NCBI GenBank assembly: GCA_016190625.1
Contig: JACPQF010000027.1
Span: 1 to 34,535, forward strand
DNA from: Chloroflexota bacterium
Lineage (GTDB): Bacteria; Chloroflexota; Dehalococcoidia; JACPQF01
Length of the DNA stretch: 34,535 bases
Reading direction: 5' to 3'
Notes under the pieces: model-generated
Databases searched by the model: none
Told to the model about the DNA's origin: nothing
Seen by the model: only the letters and a program-made list of their open reading frames with translations
In this document: positions 1-10,700 of the stretch, piece after piece
Layout of the letters: every line of letters begins with the position of its first letter
How positions within the stretch are numbered: the stretch's first letter is position 1
Program-made: the position numbers and the translations under genes

Positions 1-142
1 GTAGACGTGGCAGTGCCAGTTGGCGTTGGCGAAGGCGTGCTGGTAGACGTGGCAGTGCCAGTTGGCGTTGGCGAAGGCGTGCTGGTAGACGTGGCAGTGC
101 CAGTTGGCGTTGGCGAAGGCGTGCTGGTAGACGTGGCAGTGC
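1..142. repeat. 42-bp perfect tandem repeat (3 copies plus partial fourth)
   Basis: Three identical 42-bp units occupy 1-42, 43-84 and 85-126, and a 16-bp start of a fourth ends at 142. On the minus strand each encodes a 14-residue linker unit (STPSPTPTGTATST) in the frame of the giant protein. The array may continue outside the window. It is coding linker DNA, not a CRISPR: there are no spacers. Its perfect identity suggests recent expansion and likely copy-number variation. Confidence 0.9.
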
Positions 143-3100
143 GAGTTGCAGTAGGGGTAGAAGTGGCGGCCGCGGCAACTGTTATGGATATCGCAGCGCT
201 TGTGACCGTTCCGGTGCCATCGTTGACGAGAGCCGTATTGGTGATGGCCGAGCTCGCCGTAACGCCCGAATTCAGCGTAACCCTGAACGTAACAGTAACC
301 GACTGGCTCGCCGAGACCGTGCCACTCCAGCGGATTGGCGAACCGCCAGTGTCGGTAATGACCCCCGAGGTTGCGGTTGCCGAGCTGGACACATAGGTGA
401 CCTGGCTTGGCAGGCTATCGGTCATCAGCGCCGATGCCGTGGCGTCGCCACTATTGGCCATTACCACGGTATAGGTGACCGTGTTGCCGGCCTGTAGATT
501 GCTGCTGGGGCTGGCCGCCTTGGTCGATCCGCTCAGGTTGGGCGCCGTAGCCGCCGTCCCGGCGCTACCGCCCGTGATGGTCCACTGGCTGAAGTGGTCG
601 GTGTAGATGGTGAGCGTGTTGGCGGACTTATCCTGAACCACATTGGTCATGTTCCGCCAGCTACCGGTAGCGCTGTCCCAATAGCTGCCCATGACCTGGT
701 CCTCGGTGATCCCCAAGGCGGTCAACTGCTCCTCGGTGTAGTGAAGGACGATGGAAACGTTCTGGCGGAACCGGCTTATGGTCGCATTGCTGCTGTCGAG
801 CGCAGTCAGGTCGTAGGCCAGGCCAATGGGCCGCGCCGAGCCGTCCATGGCCACGTTGCCCTTCGGTATCGCCCTCACCGTAACCGTGCCGGATACGGCT
901 AGAGAGCCAGCCGGAATATTGATCTCGGTGCCATCACCCAAAGTGATCTGCCTCATGGCCGAGGCGTCGAAGCTGGTCGAGGTGGAGTTGGGCATCGACG
1001 TGCCGCCGCCGGACAGGACCAGGCCCTGTACCGTGGCGCCGCTGCCGACGACCACCGTATACACCTGACTTTGATATAACGTCGAGCTATACTCTCGCAC
1101 GGCCTGGATATGCCAGGTATCGTCGCCGGTCACGGCCAGCGAGTAGGTGCCGTTGGAGCGAATATCGGTGTAGGCCCTCGCACCGCCGTCGGAGAAGGCT
1201 CTCACGAGGCCGTCCGACACTGCCGTTCCCGAGATGGTCACCGTGCCGGAAATCGACGAGCCGGGTCGGCGGAACTGGAGGTTCCTCTGAACCACCGGGT
1301 TGCCGCTGGTGACGGTGGCCGTAACCGGCGCCGGCGGCAAGAATCCCTCATCTGGTGGCATGAAGGTATTGACTTCGTAGGTTCCGTTGGGAACCGTGAT
1401 GGTATAGACCCCGCTGGCGTTGGTATCGGCGCCATACGGTGGACGGGGGTTGCCTGACACATCTCTCACCATGGCCCCTACCCAGGCGCCTCCCACTGCC
1501 GTGCCATCGGGGTCGGTTACGATGCCCCAGATCTTCGAGTTGGCGGATGTCACCGTGAAGTTAAATGTCGTCGTGAAGTTCTCGGTCACGATTATCCGGT
1601 TGTCGGCCGGCATCTCCAGAACGTAGCCGCTGGAGGGGTCGAGCCAGGCGTTCACGAACCATTCGCCCGGCGCCACTCGCATCGAATAGCGACCGGTTTC
1701 CGAATCTACCTGAGTGAAGGACTGCCCCTGTGGCCCCCCGGCAAACACGTTCGCCTGCAAGCCCGAACCAGCGGTCCCCACCAAGCCTCCCGCAATCCAG
1801 GAGCTCGCCTGGGTTGCCGTCAAAATGATCGACGTGCTGCTGGTGACCACCACCCCTGTTCTTCTCGAGATACTATACTCGGAACCCGGCGGCAGTCCGC
1901 CCTCGACGTCGTAGGTGCCGGAAGGTAGACGAATGGTGAAGGTGCCACCGCTGATCGGTCCCCCATAGCCTCGGAAGCTCGGCCCCTGTCCGACGCTAGC
2001 GTTGGCGAAGCCGTAGATGTCGCTTAGCGGCTCGCCATTGGCGTCGACCACCGATCCAGTTAGCTCGCCATCGGCCGAGGAGACCACGATGTTCACGTCC
2101 GAAACGGTTCCCCCATCGGGAACGTCAACCTGAGTCGGCATGCCGCTCTCGACGTAGCGGGAGTCGGGGGACGGCATGGCGTGCACTTCCCACGTCCCCG
2201 ATAACACATAGAGGCTGAATACGCCGTCGGTGATAGAGGTAGTACGCGACCAATCGCCCGGTCCACCCCCAGGACCTTCCATGCCCTTTCGCAGCCAGGC
2301 GCCTATCTCGACGTCGGCAACGCCTCTCCCGCTGGCGTCTGTCACCCAGCCAGTAATCCGCGAGTTCCTACCCTGCAGCGTGAGCGTGCCGAGGTCCTTG
2401 GTCTCGTCCTCGCCGAGAACGATGGGGGCCAGGCGGGGAGCCGAAAGCGTGGTATCCGGCAGCCAGACGTCGAACATGTAGGTTCCGGGCGGCAAAGGAA
2501 CCTGGAAACTACCGTCCGAGGAGACAGGTCCACCGTTGCCAAAGCCGGCGATGCTGTGGAAGCCCACGCCGGCCTGGGATGGCGGTATGCCATCGGGTGT
2601 TAGCAGTCGCCCCCGAATCACCGAGCCAGCGCTGGTAACCGTGAAATTCACCGTTCGAGTGATCGCCTCCGTGGTATCGGCAAATTCGACCCTGACGGGC
2701 GGACGACCGTAGGTCCAGTCGGGCATCTGTTCGGGATGGTCCGGCCCCACCATGATGTTCCAGGCGCCCGGGCTAACGTCCATGACGTATCTGCCCTGGT
2801 CGTCGACTCTACCGTTGGCCCAACCAGCGCCGTCCTCCAGGTTGGCGAACACCATGGCGTCGGTAACCGGCTGGCCGTTGCTGCGAGCCACTCTTCCCGC
2901 AATGTGCTTGGAGGCCTTGGTAAAGATGACCGTCTCGCTGATGGCTTGGCCCGCGGTGATGGTGATCGTCTTCGAGGCTGGAGGCACCAGCCCCGTCGAT
3001 TCCCAAGGCGTGTGCGCGGACAGGACGTAGACACCGGGATTTAGGCCGCCGAAGGTGAACTCCCCGGCTTCGTTGGAGCCGCTGTAACTGGCCACCGCCG

Positions 3101-6100
3101 GATTATCTTTCAATCGCACGTCGACGCCTGCTCGCGGCACGGGCACCATGATCCCACCTGCGTCTCTCACCGTCACGCCAGTCAGGCTGGGCGACGTGAG
3201 AGTGATCGTATAGTAGCGGGTGACGCCGGTTTCGACCGTAACCGGCAAAGGCAGGGACCGGGAGTACCTGCTCATCGGCGGCGCATCGGCCTCAATGAGG
3301 TAGCCGCCGGGGTCGATCCCACCGAAGCTGAAGTTGCCGGACTCATTGGTGTTGCCGTGCGACTGCACGTACCAGTTAGCGTCGTGCAGCATGACATGGG
3401 TCATACTAATTGGCGTACGGCCGTCCGGGGACAGAACCGTGCCGGTGATACTGGCGCCGGTGAGGGGAAGAGTGAAGGGTTGGGTCACGTTCACGGCCAC
3501 GCCGTTGGTTACGGTTACCGGCATCGGCCTCGACTGCGAATATGGCGAATCTCCGCCGTAGGGAGGCATGGCCTCGATGATGTAGAGACCGTCGTCGACC
3601 GAGCCGAAGCGGAACCGGCCGTTCTGGTCGGTCCCCGACCAATTAGCGAACCGGTAGTCCTTGGAGTGCAGGCTAACCCCCGCCCAGGCCACGGGAGTCG
3701 TCTGGTCGGGCGCCGTAACCGTGCCCGTGAGGAAGGGTAAGGTCACGGTGAGCACGACGTTCGTTATGGGCGTGCCCCTGAACAGGACCTCCGTCTCGCG
3801 GGACTCGCCGTAAGCCGATTCGGGACCCGGTCTCGCTCGCAGCAAGTAGGTGTTGGTAACCAGGTTGCCGAACCTGAACATGCCGTCGTCGCCGGCGAAC
3901 GCGAACCTCTGAGTCGTATGGTCACGCGTGTACAAGTCGATATTGGCGTTAGCCACCGCCTCTCCCAGCGGATTGCGCACCACGCCGGCGATGTTGGCAG
4001 CGGTGAGGGTAAGAGTGACGTGGGCAGTGCCGGTGAAGACCCACTGGTAATCGGACGATTCGCCGTAGGGTGAGCCGCTAGGAGGCCAGGCCGTGAGCAT
4101 GTAGAAACTGCCGGTGATGAGACCGGCAAAAGCAAACTGGCCTGCCGTGCTCGTGGTCCGTGAATCCAGGGGTGGTCCCCACTGAGACTGCTTGAGATCG
4201 ACGCGGGCGCCCTGTACAGTGTTGCCCAGGGGGTCAACCACGGCGCCTGTGAGGTTGGGGGTCCGCAACTGCAACGTAATGGGCATCCCTTGATTGCCAA
4301 AGAAGGGAACCTGTGCCGGCTCTGAATCGAAGTAGGGGCCGCTTTGGTCTGCCCTGGCTATCAGCTTGTACATACCGTTGGACAGTCCACCAAATCTGAA
4401 GATTCCCGCGCTGTCCGTCGATGCGCCCTCCAGGAATGTGCCCTGCGGCGTACCGTCCATGAGGTAGAGATCGACCCAATTGTTTGCCTGCGGCGTACCG
4501 TCGGGCTTCGTCACCGTGCCCGTAATCGAAATCGTGGTGAGCGTCAGAGTACCGACGTTAATGGTGATGCCCTGAGTGAATTGGAAGTCCACCGGTTGGG
4601 AATTGCCAAACGAAGCAAACCCGGGTCTGCTGGGAGGGCTGGCGATAACGCGATAGGATGCGCTGGCTATGCGAGGAATTCGAAAAACGCCGCCGTTGTT
4701 CGTGCCATAATTGTCCAGCAGCCGCCAATCGGGACTATTCGAGCCTCCGGCGTTCCAGTAAAGAGTAGCGTTGGTGCCGGTGACGACCCCTCCCCCGGGG
4801 CCGGGCAACGCAACCGTGCCGGTTATCGCCGCCGAACGCAGAGAGAAGTTTGCCTCCTGAGGAGTCCCGGAGGTGTAAGTTACCGTTATCACCTGGGAAT
4901 CGGCCAATCCCGACCCATAGCCGCCCATTGGCGCCTTGGCCTTCATCTGGTAGGTCCCGCTGGGCACACCGCTCAGGGTTAGGCTATAAGATCCGGTGCC
5001 GTCCACGCTGCTATACGTAGCCCGATCTACGCTGTGGTCGCCGTTAAACAGGCTCACGCGAGAGTTGCCCACCGGCGCTCCGGAGTCCGCAGTGACCACG
5101 CCAGAAAAGGCCGGCGCTGCGGCAGGCGTGGTGGGTGTAGCTGTGGGCGTAGCCGTCGCACTGCCAATGGGGGATCCCGTCGCCGTCGGCGAAGGCGTAG
5201 GCGTACTGGTCGCCGTGGGAGTGCTTGTCGCAGTAGGGGTAGCTGTGCCCGCCGCGCCAACGATCGTGAACGTGGCGCTCTGGGCAGAGCCAAGAACTGA
5301 GCCGCCGCCACCGGTGACCTCTGTGATACGGTTATTGACTTGATCGAAAACGAAGGACACAGTCGAAGCGCTCGTAGAAGCCAGGGTCCTGAATCGAATG
5401 ATGCCGACGGTGAACGTTCCCGAGATCGGGGCACCTATGGTGCCGACAGCGTAGTCTACACGACCCAGAGTATTGTTGGCCTGATTCATAAGCTGAAGGT
5501 TCAGCGGAGTGCCAGGATTGACGATGGCGTTCGCTGGATTACCATCGATGTCGACTATCCGGAACAAGTCGGGGTTAAAGTTGACGTGGACCTCCACGCC
5601 ATCCACGGGTTGAGAACCGGCTTGGACCTGAAGGGTTACCGTAAACACCTGGTCGATGGTGAAGGTGCCAGTCAGAGGAAGCATGACCAAGGCTACCGGA
5701 CCGGCCGGCGTTGGCGTCACGGTGGCGGTGGCCGTGGCGGTCGACGTGCCGGTATTCGTAGCAGTGGCGGTGGCCGTACGCGTCGAAGTTGCAGTGGGTG
5801 TCGGGGTTGGCGTCGTCGTCGGCGGTGTGGCGTAAAGGTATACCGGGCTATCGGTAAGCTGGGACGCTTGAGCTAGGCTGATGGAATTACCCAACTTGTC
5901 TTTGGCCGATGCCGCCCACGAGGGTAGGGTGACGGTCACTGTGATATTCCACCTGGTATTGTCGCCCTGTGCCCATTGCCCCTGATTCTGCGCCCACAGC
6001 ACCCCGCGCTGCTGACCATCGGTAGTATACTTGTAGCCCTCCACTACGCACTGATTCCCGGCCGTTTGGCAGACCACGGGAAACTGGCCGGGAGTGACTT

Positions 6101-7333
6101 CCGGGGCAAGACTGCCGGCAAAAGTAGCGTTCTGAAATTCGCCAGCGGCAAACGTATAGGCCCGATAAGAGTCCTTGGGTGTGTAATCCGAGTTTAGCAG
6201 CCCGTAATGGACATCTGTTCCCAGCCCGCTCGCCGCAGACGAATCGGCCAAAGCAAACCAGGTCAGGGCCTGGACGTCGGTATAGATGGCGCGGGCAAAC
6301 AACTTGGGAACGTACCGCGCCTGCCGCTCACCGAAATTGCTATCGTTGACTGAGTTCGTCCAACTCACTTCTGTCACAATTAAGGGTTTACTCACCCCTC
6401 TGCTCGACATCTCCTGACGAATCTCGCCTACTTTGCCAAGGATGTCGTAGCCGTAGTCGCTGTAGTTGGGACTCTGGCTCGAGAAGAAGTGAAGGTTCAC
6501 AAAATCGAAATAGGACGACGCTCCCAAGTCTAGGATGTTCGTAAGGAAGTTGAAGTTGAAGATCGACGGCTCGTGCTCGTGCGCCATGCCACCAAGTACG
6601 ACCTTGGCGGTGGGGTCCGCCAGCCGTAGCGAATCCTGCGCCACTCGAAGCATGTCTGTGTACTGTTGCGGGTAGCTGCCCCAGCAGCCGCCAAGGTCTA
6701 TACCCACCGTGGGGTCCGTGTTGTCAGGCTCGTTGTAGAATTCCCAATGGTGCACGTTGTATGGCGCTCTACTGTAGCGATCGGCCAACGCTCGCACGAA
6801 CTCGCCGAAAGCATCCAAGCCGGTTCTGTTGATGCCGATAGTTTTTGTGATGGGCCCGCAAGAGGTGATCGCAGCCCAGCCGGGATTCTGTCTGATCTCG
6901 ACTATGGGGGCTATCCCCCTAGCGCTTACATCCTGAAACATCTGGTCATAGCCGCTGAAGTTGTACGTGGGCGGATCAGTGCGAACCGGTTCGATATTGG
7001 ACCATCCAACCGATAGGCGCGCCCATTTGGCGCCGGCTTCTTGCATCTTCTGGGCGGTGTCAACGCCGGTGTAACTCATGGGATAGATACCCATTCGAGG
7101 GCTGGCCGTGTCGGCCGGCGCAGTTGCGTTGCAGATCCGGTGGACGTTCGTGTAGCTCTATTCGTGTTGCTTGGCGAAGTGATGGGTGTGGCCGTTGGGC
7201 TCGCTGCGGCCGAAGAGTCAATGGTAACTGCCGGCGGTTTTTGAGACGCGGACAACAATGATCCAGCGGGAAGAACCAGAGACAGTAAGGAAATGGCGAT
7301 CGCGAGGACAAAAGCCTGGCACCGGTGTGACAT
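1..7333 (-). CDS. Giant secreted mosaic protein: GH-A-like barrel, cohesin, ~15 beta-sandwich repeats (frameshifted, runs off window)
   Basis: Not a named gene. Start chosen at ATG 7333 (reading MSHRCQAF) because GAGGTGG lies about 5 nt upstream; a signal peptide follows. After a Thr/Ser linker the frame breaks (see 7123-7132). The next frame stays open from there to position 1, so the 3' end is outside the window. Domains in order: (beta/alpha)8 barrel at about 7100-6230 with WEFYNEPD (candidate acid/base Glu, codon 6731-6729) and TEVSW (candidate nucleophile Glu, codon 6371-6369); accessory beta-sandwich to about 5840; Thr/Pro linker; cohesin-like module about 5710-5250; linker; about 15 tandem units resembling carboxypeptidase-regulatory/CnaB folds, each opening like ITGTV.PDG (about 5100-1080); ZU5-like domain (TEINIPAGSL) about 1000-590; DUF11-like domain about 570-170; linker of 42-bp repeats. 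Likely an extracellular carbohydrate-active or adhesive protein. Expression depends on whether the frameshift is real. Confidence 0.75.
7123..7132 (-). other. Frameshifting 5-bp tandem duplication (GTTGC x2)
   Basis: On the plus strand GTTGC occurs twice in direct succession at 7123-7127 and 7128-7132. Reading from the signal peptide at 7333, the frame leaves the family sequence here and stops at 7078-7076 after TQLRRPTRP. Removing one GTTGC restores the frame as TSTGSATAPADTASPRMG, which aligns with [19 protein letters not shown] in the upstream paralogue. The same segment is 2 nt longer than in the paralogue (38 versus 36 nt). Whether this is a real mutation, a reversible slippage site or a sequencing/assembly error cannot be told from one sequence. 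Confidence 0.8.
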
Positions 7334-7462
7334 AGTTTCCACCTCTTTCCCGTCCCGGCCCCGTGAGATTGAGCACCGGAATTCGACGGCCGTGACCGTC
7401 GCCCACGAGTTCTAACGTGATCGCTTCCACCGCGATGGGAACCGGGACATGTTCGCCGTTTT

Positions 7463-7498
7463 CCAAACAAACAAGAAAGGTATCCGAAGCCGGGTACC
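7463..7498 (-). promoter_or_regulatory. Terminator-like hairpin in leader, copy 1 (possible attenuator)
   Basis: In the minus-strand leader RNA, GGUACCCG-GCUU-CGGAUACC (7498-7479) can fold into an 8-bp stem with one mismatch, followed by a U-rich run (UUUCUUGUUUGUUUG, to 7463). The paralogous leader has the same hairpin with the mismatch repaired. The site lies about 130 nt upstream of the start codon. It could be an attenuator, but no known riboswitch class was recognised around it. Confidence 0.4.
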
Positions 7499-7569
7499 TC
7501 TCAACACCTCATCCACTATCATCCACCCACCAAGCCTGAAGAGGCCCGTAACTCCGGGGGGTATGCGGC

Positions 7570-7598
7570 ATACTAGCATGTTTGGGTCGTTTGGTCAA
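7570..7598 (-). promoter_or_regulatory. Sigma70-type promoter of the downstream giant gene
   Basis: On the minus strand TTGACC (7598-7593) and TAGTAT (7575-7570) are separated by exactly 17 bp. The same elements and spacing recur at 18148-18176 in front of the paralogue. Transcription should start near 7562, leaving a leader of about 230 nt before ATG 7333. Confidence 0.7.
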
Positions 7599-7737
7599 TA
7601 GCCTGTTTCTTTGTTTTTCGTGTCTTCTGAGTTGCAGGGCATACTCGGCGGCGGGCCTTTATTAGCTCCTACCTCCTATCCCGCGCGACCCGCAACTTGG
7701 TCGACAGACGGCGTATCGCTTTGCCCCGTTGGGGAGT

Positions 7738-10700
7738 CTAGCCTGATGGGGCATCGCTCATCGCGATGGCTGGCAGATATATCCTCCATTGCGGCCTCCC
7801 CAAGATGGCAAACCTGGTGAGCTGGTTCCCGGCAGCCGTTAGGATGTTGGCGACGGGTTCCACGGTAGTCGGCAGGGCAGCCCAAGCTAATACCAGGTCA
7901 TCCCAGTAGTAGACCTTCAGGGAAGTCTCCTCCATCCCGACCACGTCAACATCGTCGTAGCGGACCGTGACAGTGAAGTTTGCCGGGAAGCCGGTCACCG
8001 GCGTGCCATCGGCTGTGGTCGCTTGGATGGCGAATGCCCTCCCCAAACTCCGGAACTCCCCGCTCAGGCCGGAGGCGTCGCCCGGCGTAAAGGTGACAGT
8101 GACGGGCTGGCTCACGGCGCCTGGCGGGAAGGTGATGGTGGTAGTGGGAACCCCGGCCGACGTGAGCGTGCCTCCAAAGGAGGGATCTACGACAGCCGTG
8201 ACAACCGGATTGGCAAAGACCGTGGCATTCTGAGCCGAGCCAAGAACGGAGAGGCCGCCACCGGTGACGTCGGTCAGCCGATTGCTGGCGCCGTCGAACA
8301 CAAAGCGGACGTTCGCTCCTGCTTCCGGAAGTGTTCCGGTCCGCTTGAAGAAGACGGTCCCCACGTCAAAACGACCAGTAGGTCGAGGCCCAAGGGTCCC
8401 CACCGCGTAGTCGATGCGACCGGTGGAGTTGTCTACCTGGTTTAGCAATTGGACGTCGAGGGGCGAGCCGGAGCTAACGATTCTCGAAGTGGGATTGCCG
8501 CTGGCGTCGACGACCTGTAAGCGGCCGGGGTCGTATTCGAGATGCGCTTCCACGCCATCGATCGCTTGATCTCCGGCTTCCACCGTCAGAGTGAGGCTGA
8601 ACGGCGCGTCCGTGACCGTGATCTGGCCAGGTTCGAGGATCAAGCTCACGCTTGCTGTCCCGAGTTGGGGCGCCTGGAGATCCACCCCCTCGCCAGCGAT
8701 TGGTCCCAACGGCGCCTGATTTGGTCTGGTGCTCGCCGGCGTAATGATATCCCCAAGCCGCCCGAAATTGCTGGCAAGCAGAGAGAAATCGGAGATGTTG
8801 ATCTGATTCGAGTTATTGAAATCGGCTCGCGCATCCCAGCCGGCCTGGCCGAGCTGCTTGCCAAAAGCAGTGGCAAGGATGGAAAAGTCGGTGATGTTGA
8901 CCATGTTGTTGTCGTCGGCATCTCCTTCGAGGAGGGCGCCAATGGTCACGGTATTCACGCCGCTGGCGATTACCACGTTCTGCTTCTTGCTGGCCAGGGT
9001 GTGCGAGTTCTTCGCTCTGATATCATAGGTGCCCGGCGACATGCCTGTTAAGGTGAAGCCGGCCGAGGCGTCCAGAGTTGGCGTAGCCTCGGCGAGCAAT
9101 GTGGTCGTGCCGGGTGAATAGAACCGAACGTCCAGAGGAATCTGATATGGGAGGCCAGAGCCTACCTGTCGCCCCTGCAGGGAGACCGAGCCTCTTATGA
9201 GTGCGCCAACGACGTTGAAGGTACCGCTTTGAGTGCTGCCCAGCACCGAGCTAGAGGCGTTGGTCACGTTCGTAACGCGGTTGTTGCCCTGATCGGAGAC
9301 GAAGGACACCGTCGAGGAGATCGCAGGGGCCAGAGCCTTTAGACGAATGACGCCGGCGGTGAACGTTCCCGAGGGTTTGACCCCAGAAATCTTGCCGACG
9401 GCGTAGTCTATGCGGCCCAGGGTGTTATCGGCCTGATTCAGAAGCGGAACGTCCAGCGGACTGCCAGGATTGACGATGCTGTTCGCTGGATTACCATTGA
9501 TGTCGACAACCCGGAACAAGTCGGGGTTGAAGTTGACGTGGACCTCCACGCCATCGACGGGTTGAGAACCGGCCTGGACCTCAATTGTGATACTGAACAC
9601 CTGACCGATGGTGAAAGTGCCCGTCAGAGGAAGCATAACCAAGGCTACCGGACCCGCCGGTGTTGGCGTCACGGTGGCTGTGCTGGTCGCGGTGGAGGTC
9701 GCCGTTGCCGTGCCAGTTGGTGACGCGGTCGCTGTTGCCGTGTCCGTAGGCGTGTTGGATGACACTTGGGTTGCCGTACTCGTCGGTGTTGCATTTGGTG
9801 TTGCGTTTAGCGTAGGTGTCGAACTGGGAGTGGCCGTACGAGTTGGGGAGGCTGTGTTGGTCGGCGTCGAGTTATCGACCGTGATCGTAAGTCTCTGATT
9901 GTCAGCCAGGGAGCCGCCTTGGCCCCGGCCTCCCACAACGTAGATGTTGCCATCGCCTGCTCTGGCAGCCCCGAGTAACTCTCTAACTGGCCCCCAGCCT
10001 GCGGGAACGGGTACGGCGCCAAGGCTGTCCCATGTGTCTGCAGCAGTATCGTAGGACTCCACGACCGCGCCCCCCCACACGTCGCCCCCTATGACGTAGA
10101 TGCGCCCGTCGCTTCCAACAGCGGCTGCCGTTCCGCCCCGAGCCGTCGGCATGTCTGCCTTCCTCGTCCACTGATTCGTCGCTGTATTGTACTCTTCCAC
10201 CGTGGCAAGAGCGATCCCATCGATGGTGCGGCCCCCGAAGGCGTAGACACGTCCGTTGAGCGCAGCGGCGGCACTTAACCCCTTACGCGCCGTGGGAAGG
10301 CTTGCTCTGGCCTCCCAGCTATTGCTCGCCGGGTTGTAGGCCTCAACTGCACTTAAGGATATAGCCGATCCGCCGAATCCGCCAATCGCGTACACCTTGC
10401 CGTCGGACGCACCGGCCAGTCCAAGGCCCTCACGCCCGGTAGGCATGCTGGCACGGGTCACCCATGTGTTATTGAGGGGATCGTATTCTTCGGTCGCACC
10501 TGTATATCGGCCGCCGTCCCAGCCTCCCACAGCGTAGATCTTGCCGTTTACGGCCCCGGCCGCCGCCAACGAACGCCGCGCAGTCGGCATCGACGAGACG
10601 GCAGCCCAGTTATTGAAGGTCGGATCGTACGCGTACATTTGGTTCGTCCAGACCACGGTTTCGTTGTAGCCCCCAATCACGTAGACTTTGCCGTTTGGCC

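Larger units (their letters stand above)
5838..7672 (-). repeat. Duplicated module, copy 1 (promoter, leader, signal peptide, GH-A-like barrel)
   Basis: This segment aligns along its length with 16318-18252. The shared block runs from just upstream of the promoter through the leader, signal peptide, barrel and accessory beta-sandwich, and ends where the first long Thr/Pro linker begins. Identity looks high by eye (long runs of identical codons, identical DSPVY end). Copy 1 lacks about 33 codons present in copy 2 between the signal peptide and the linker (region 17690-17800) and has the 5-bp frameshift. Beyond the linker the two genes share only isolated modules such as the cohesin. Confidence 0.9.

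Noticed and set aside
1-142. CRISPR array
   Set aside because: The units are directly adjacent without spacers and encode an in-frame linker.
7-396. Plus-strand frames rich in Val/Gly (VAVGVGV) at 7-396, 4996-5343, 9608-9898, 10799-11044
   Set aside because: They are antisense shadows of Thr/Pro/Ala linkers encoded on the minus strand.
1-7093. Calling the downstream giant gene a dead pseudogene
   Set aside because: Only one frame break was found and the following 7 kb remains open with conserved motifs, so an error or a recent or reversible change is as likely as decay.
7700-7737. Terminator after the upstream giant gene
   Set aside because: Only a short CCCC/GGGG pairing is visible after the stop and no U-run follows it.
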